Under the pieces are notes generated by a model. It ran no database searches. It was given only the letters and a program-made list of their open reading frames with translations, and was not told the origin of the DNA. From Pontederia crassipes (taxonomy: Eukaryota > Streptophyta > Magnoliopsida > Commelinales > Pontederiaceae), in contig CM060188.1 of the NCBI GenBank assembly GCA_030549335.1, positions 67,114,696 through 67,178,695 of the forward strand: a stretch of DNA of 64,000 nucleotides, in the 5' to 3' direction. Positions 59,719 through 64,000 of the stretch are shown here, piece by piece. Position 1 is the first letter of the stretch, and every line of letters starts with the position of its first letter. Both the position numbers and the translations under genes were made by a program.

Positions 59719-62700
59719 GAAAAGACGCGAAATTTTTTACGCTTTCGTGCATGTTGATGCATGGGGTGTCGTTTGGGAAGAAAAATTGGACTCGCACGAA
59801 AATTGCCCCGCGGTGCGAAAATTCGTGCGTGCGTTGTTTCTCGCCGTTTTGGCTTATTTTCCACTAAGCAGGTGAAAAGACGCGAAATTTTCGACGCTTT
59901 CGTGCATGTTGATGCATGGGGAGACATTTGGGACGAAAAAATGGACTCACGCGAAAATTGCCCGGTGGTGTAAAAAATCGCGCGCGCGCCGTTTCGCGCC
60001 TTGTTGACTTATTTTCCACTAAGAAGGCGAAAAGTCTCGAAATTTTCGACGCTTTCGTGCATGTTGATGCATGGGGAGACATTTGAGACGAAAAAATGGA
60101 CTCGCGCGAAAATTGCTCGGGGGTGCGAAAATTCTTGTGCGCGCTGTTTCCCGCCGTTTTGGCTTATTTTCCACTAAGAAAGTGAAAAGACGCGAAATTT
60201 TTGACGCTTTCGTGTATGTGGATACAAGGGGAGACGTTTGGGATGACAAAATGGACTCGCGCGAAAATTGCCCGGGGGTGCGAAAATTCGCCTTCGCTAT
60301 TTCGCGTCGTTTTGGATTATTTTCCACTAGGAAGGCGAAAAGACGCAAAATTTTCGACGCTTTGGTGCATGTTTATGCATGGGGAGAAGTTTGGGACGAA
60401 AAAATGGAGTTGCACAAAAATTGCCCGGCGGTGCAAAAATTCGCGTGCGCGCTGTTTCGCGCCGTTTTGGCTTATTTTCGACTAAGAAGGTGAAAAGATG
60501 TGAAATTTTCGACGCTTTCGTGTATGTTGATGCAAGGGGAGACGTTCGGGATGAAAAAATGGACTCGCGTGAAAATTGCCCGAGGGTGTGAAAATTCGCG
60601 TGCACGCCGGTCCGCTCCATTTTGGTTTATTTACCCACAAGAAGGCGAAAAGACGTGAAATTTTTGACGTTTTCTTGCATATTGATGCATGGGGAGACGT
60701 TTGAGACAAACAAAATGGACTCATACGAAAATTGTCCGGGGGTGCGAGCCTTTTTGGCTTATTTAACACTACGAAGGCGAAAAGACGCGAAATTTTCGAC
60801 GCTTTCGTGCATGTTGATGCATGGGGAGACGTTTGGGACGAAAAACAGACTCGCGCGAAAATTGCCCGGGGTGCGAAAATTCGCACGCGCGCCGTTTCTC
60901 GCCGTTATGGCTTATTTTCCACTAAGAACACGAAAAGATACGAAATTTTCGACGCTTTCGTGCATGTTGATGCATGGGGAAACGTTTGGGACGAAAAAAT
61001 GGACTCACGCGAAAATTGCCTGGGGGTGCGAAAAGCCGCGTGTGCACTGTTTCGCGCCGTTTTGGCTTATTTTCCATTAAAAAGGCAAAAAGACGCAAAA
61101 TTTTTGACGCTTTCGTGCATGTTGATGCATGGGGAGACATTTGGAGTGCGAAAATTCGCGCGTGCGTTGTTTCGCGTCGTTTTGGCTTATTTTCGACTAA
61201 GAAGGTGAAAAGACGTGAAATTTTTGACGTTTTCGTGCATGTTGATGCAAGCGGAGACGTTTGGGACAAAAAAATGGACTCGCCTGAAAATTGCCCGTTG
61301 GTGCGAAAATTCGCGTGCCCGCCGTTTCGCGCCTTTTTGGCTTATTTGCCCACAAGATGGCGAAAAGACGTGAAGTTTTTGACGCTTTCTTGCATGTTGA
61401 TGCATGGGGAGGCGTTTGGGACAAAAAATGGACTCGCGCGAAAATTGCCCGGGGGTGCAAAAATTTGCACTCGCGCCGTTTCGCGCCTTTTTGGCTTATT
61501 TTCCACCAAGAAGGCGAAAAGACGCGAAATTTTTGAAGCTTTCGTGCATGTTGATGCAGAAGGCCAAAAGGCATGAAATTTTCGACGCTTTCGTGCATGT
61601 TGATACATGGGGAAACATTTGGGACGTCAAAATGGACTCGCGCGAAAATTGCCCGGGGATGCGAAAATTCGCGCGATCGCCGTTTCGCGCCTTTTTGGCT
61701 TATTTCCCATTAAGTAGGCGAAAAGACGCGAAATTTTTTATGCTTTCGAGCATGTTGATGCATGGGGAGACGTTTGGGAGGAACAAATGGACTCGCGCGA
61801 AAATTGCCCGAGGGTGCGAGAAATCGCGCATGCGCTGTTTCGCGCCGTTTTGGCTTATTTTCCACTAAGAAGGTGAAAAGACGCGAAATTTTCGACGTTT
61901 TCATGCATGTTGATGCATGGGAAGACATTTGGGATGAAAAAATGGACTCGCGCGAAAATTGCCCGGTGGTGCAAAAAATCGCGCGCGCGCCGTTTCGCGC
62001 CTTGTTGACTTATTTTCCACTAAGAAGGCGAAAAGTCTCGAAATTTTTGACACTTTCGTGCATGTTGATGCATGGGGAGACATTTGGGACGAAAAAATGG
62101 AGTCGCGCGAAAATTGCTCCGGGGTGCGAAAATTCGCGTGCACGCTGTTTCACGCCGTTTTGGCTTATTTTCCACTAAGAAGGTGAAAAGACGCGAAATT
62201 TTTTACGCTTTCGTGTATGTTGATGCATGTGGAGACGTTTGGGATGACAAAATGGACTCGCGCGAAAATTGCCCTAGGGTGCGAAAATTCGCCCGCGCGC
62301 TGTTTCGCGTCGTTTTGGATTATTTTCCACTAGGAAGGCGAAAAGAAGCAAAATTTTCGACGCTTTCGTGCATGTTGATGCATGGGGAGACGTTTGGGAC
62401 GAAAAACAGACTCGCGCGAAAATTGCCCGGGGGTGCGAAAATTCGCCCGCGTGCTGTTTCGCGTCGTTATGGATTATTTTCCACTAGGAAGGCGAAAAGA
62501 CGCAAAATTTTCGACGCTTTCGTGTATGTTGATGCATGGGGAGACGTTTGGAACGAAAAAATGGACTCGCGCGAAAATTGCCTGGGGGTGCGAAAAGTCG
62601 CGCGTGCACTGTTTCGCGCCGTTTTGGCTTATTTTCCATTAAGAAGTTTATAAGACGCGAAATTTTTGACGCTTTCGTGCATGTTGATGCATGGGGAGAC

Positions 62701-64000
62701 GTTTGGCACGAAAAAATGGACTTGCGCGAAAATTGAACGGGGGTGCGAAAATTCGCGCGAGCGCTGTTTCGCGCCATTTTGGCTTATTTTCAACTAAGAA
62801 GGTGAAAAGACGCGAAATTTTCCACGCTTTCGTGCATGTTGATGCAAGCGGAGACGTTTGGGATGAAAAGATGGACTCGCGTGAAAATTGCCCGGGGGTG
62901 CGAAAATTCGCGTGCGTGCCGTTCCGCGCCTTTTTGGCTTATTTGCGCACAAGAACGCAAAAAGATGTGAAGTTTTTTACGCTTTCTTGCATGTTGATGC
63001 ATGGGGAGGCGTTTGGGACAAAAAAATGAACTCGCGCGAAAATTGCCCGGAGGTGCAAAAATTCGCGTGCGCGTTGTTTCCCGCCGTTTTCGCTTATTTT
63101 CGACTAAGAAGGTGAAAAAACGCGAAAATTTCGACGCTTTCATGCATGTTGATGCAAGGGGAGACGTTTGGGATGACAAAATGGACTCGCGCGAAAATTT
63201 CCTGGGGGTGCGAAAATTCGCGTGCACGCCATTCCACGCCTTTTTGGCTTACTTATCCACAAGAAGGCGAAAAGACGTGAAATTTTCGACACTTTCTTGC
63301 ATGTTCATGCTTGGGGAGACGTTTGGGACGAAAAAATGGACTCATACGAAAATTTCCTGGGGGTGCGAAAATTCGCGCGTGCGCCGTTTCGCGCCTTTTT
63401 GCTTATTTTCCACTAAGAAGGCGAGAAGACGCAAAATTTTCGACGCTTTCGTGCATGTTGATGCATGGGGAGACGTTTGGGACGAAATAATGGACTCACG
63501 TGAAAATTGCCCGGGGGTGCGAAAATTCGCGTGCGCACCGTTCCGCTCCTTTTTGGCTTATTTACCCACAAGAAGGCGAAAAGACGTGAATTTTTTTACG
63601 CTTTCGTGCATGTTGATGCATGGGGAGACGTTTGGGACAAAAAAATGGACTCATACGAAAATTGCCTGCGGGTGCGAAAATTTGCGCGGGCGCCGTTTCG
63701 CGCCTTTTTGGCTTATTTTCCACTAAGAAGGCGAAAAGACGCGAAATTTTCGACGCTTTCGTGCATGTTGATGCATGGGGTGACATTTGGGACAAAAAAA
63801 TGGACTCGCGCGAAAATTGCCCGGCGGTACGAAAATTCGCGCGTGCGCTGTTTTGCGTCGTTTTGGCCTATTTTCCACTAAGAAGGTGAAAGACGCGAAA
63901 TTTTCGATGCTTTCGTGCATGTTGATGCATGGGGAGACGTTTGGGACGAAAAAATGGACTCGCGCGAAAATTGCCCGGGGGTGCGAAAATTCGCTCGTGC

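Larger units (their letters stand above)
48113..64000 (-). repeat. ~155-bp satellite array, minus orientation, block 5 (continues past window)
   Basis: About 103 monomers in the same orientation and subfamily as block 4, from which the gypsy insertion separates it. A variant monomer with TTTACCCACAAGAAGGCG in place of TTTTCCACTAAGAAGGCG recurs near 48,470, 49,205, 50,150, 53,100, 54,015 (as TTTGCCC), 55,155, 58,265, 59,185, 60,627, 61,345 and later. These mark higher-order structure. Large duplications are listed separately. The array has no end inside the window. Confidence 0.95.

Noticed and set aside
13265..64000. CRISPR-like array (regular repeats)
   Set aside because: The repeat unit is about 155 bp with no separate unique spacers, and the setting is a plant genome; it is satellite DNA.
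13265..64000. rDNA spacer origin of the satellite
   Set aside because: No rRNA gene sequence or rDNA promoter was seen anywhere in the window, so there is nothing to support it.

Overview
The window is nuclear DNA of a flowering plant, from heterochromatin. It holds no host gene that I can support. The evidence is about 35 kb of tandem satellite DNA, LTR retrotransposons whose primer binding sites match plant initiator-Met tRNA (TGGTATCAGAGC), a Ty3/gypsy gag-pol of plant type, and hAT-type miniature elements with 8-bp target duplications. I cannot name the species; a dicot is likely but not shown.

Layout. (1) 1-13,264: AT-rich, non-satellite flank with decayed transposons. It contains an inverted pair of Ty3/gypsy tail fragments (1.0-3.6 kb), two copies of one MITE family (5.44-6.08 and 11.56-12.0 kb), an old truncated LTR element (9.15-11.55 kb) carrying its own nested MITE, and an hAT MITE with an exact 8-bp duplication (12.31-12.78 kb). 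(2) 13,265-36,880: a satellite of about 155 bp per monomer, all in one orientation. It is interrupted by a solo LTR (16,596-18,522) and a complete non-autonomous LTR element on the minus strand (23,821-28,159). From about 28 to 36.9 kb the monomers form a higher-order repeat near 2.48 kb. (3) 36,881-40,434: a 3'-truncated relative of that non-autonomous element, on the plus strand. (4) 40,435-64,000: the same satellite in the opposite orientation and of a different sequence subfamily, interrupted by a complete but dead Ty3/gypsy element on the minus strand (42,237-48,112). A block of about 4.1 kb within this array is repeated at a 5,165-bp offset.

How the parts relate. The Ty3/gypsy element and the non-autonomous family share LTR ends (TGTCAC...GTGACA), primer binding site and polypurine tract, so an intact relative of the first could have mobilised the second. 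LTR divergence counted by eye is 13/667 for the non-autonomous element and about 46/867 for the gypsy element, so insertions into the array happened at different times. The many long overlapping reading frames across the satellite exist because the monomer has almost no stop codons in any frame; they are not genes.

Most notable: the satellite changes both strand and subfamily exactly at a truncated retroelement; each monomer carries two CATGCA (RY) motifs one helical turn apart and a degenerate CENP-B-box-like stretch; and the array has nested higher-order structure.
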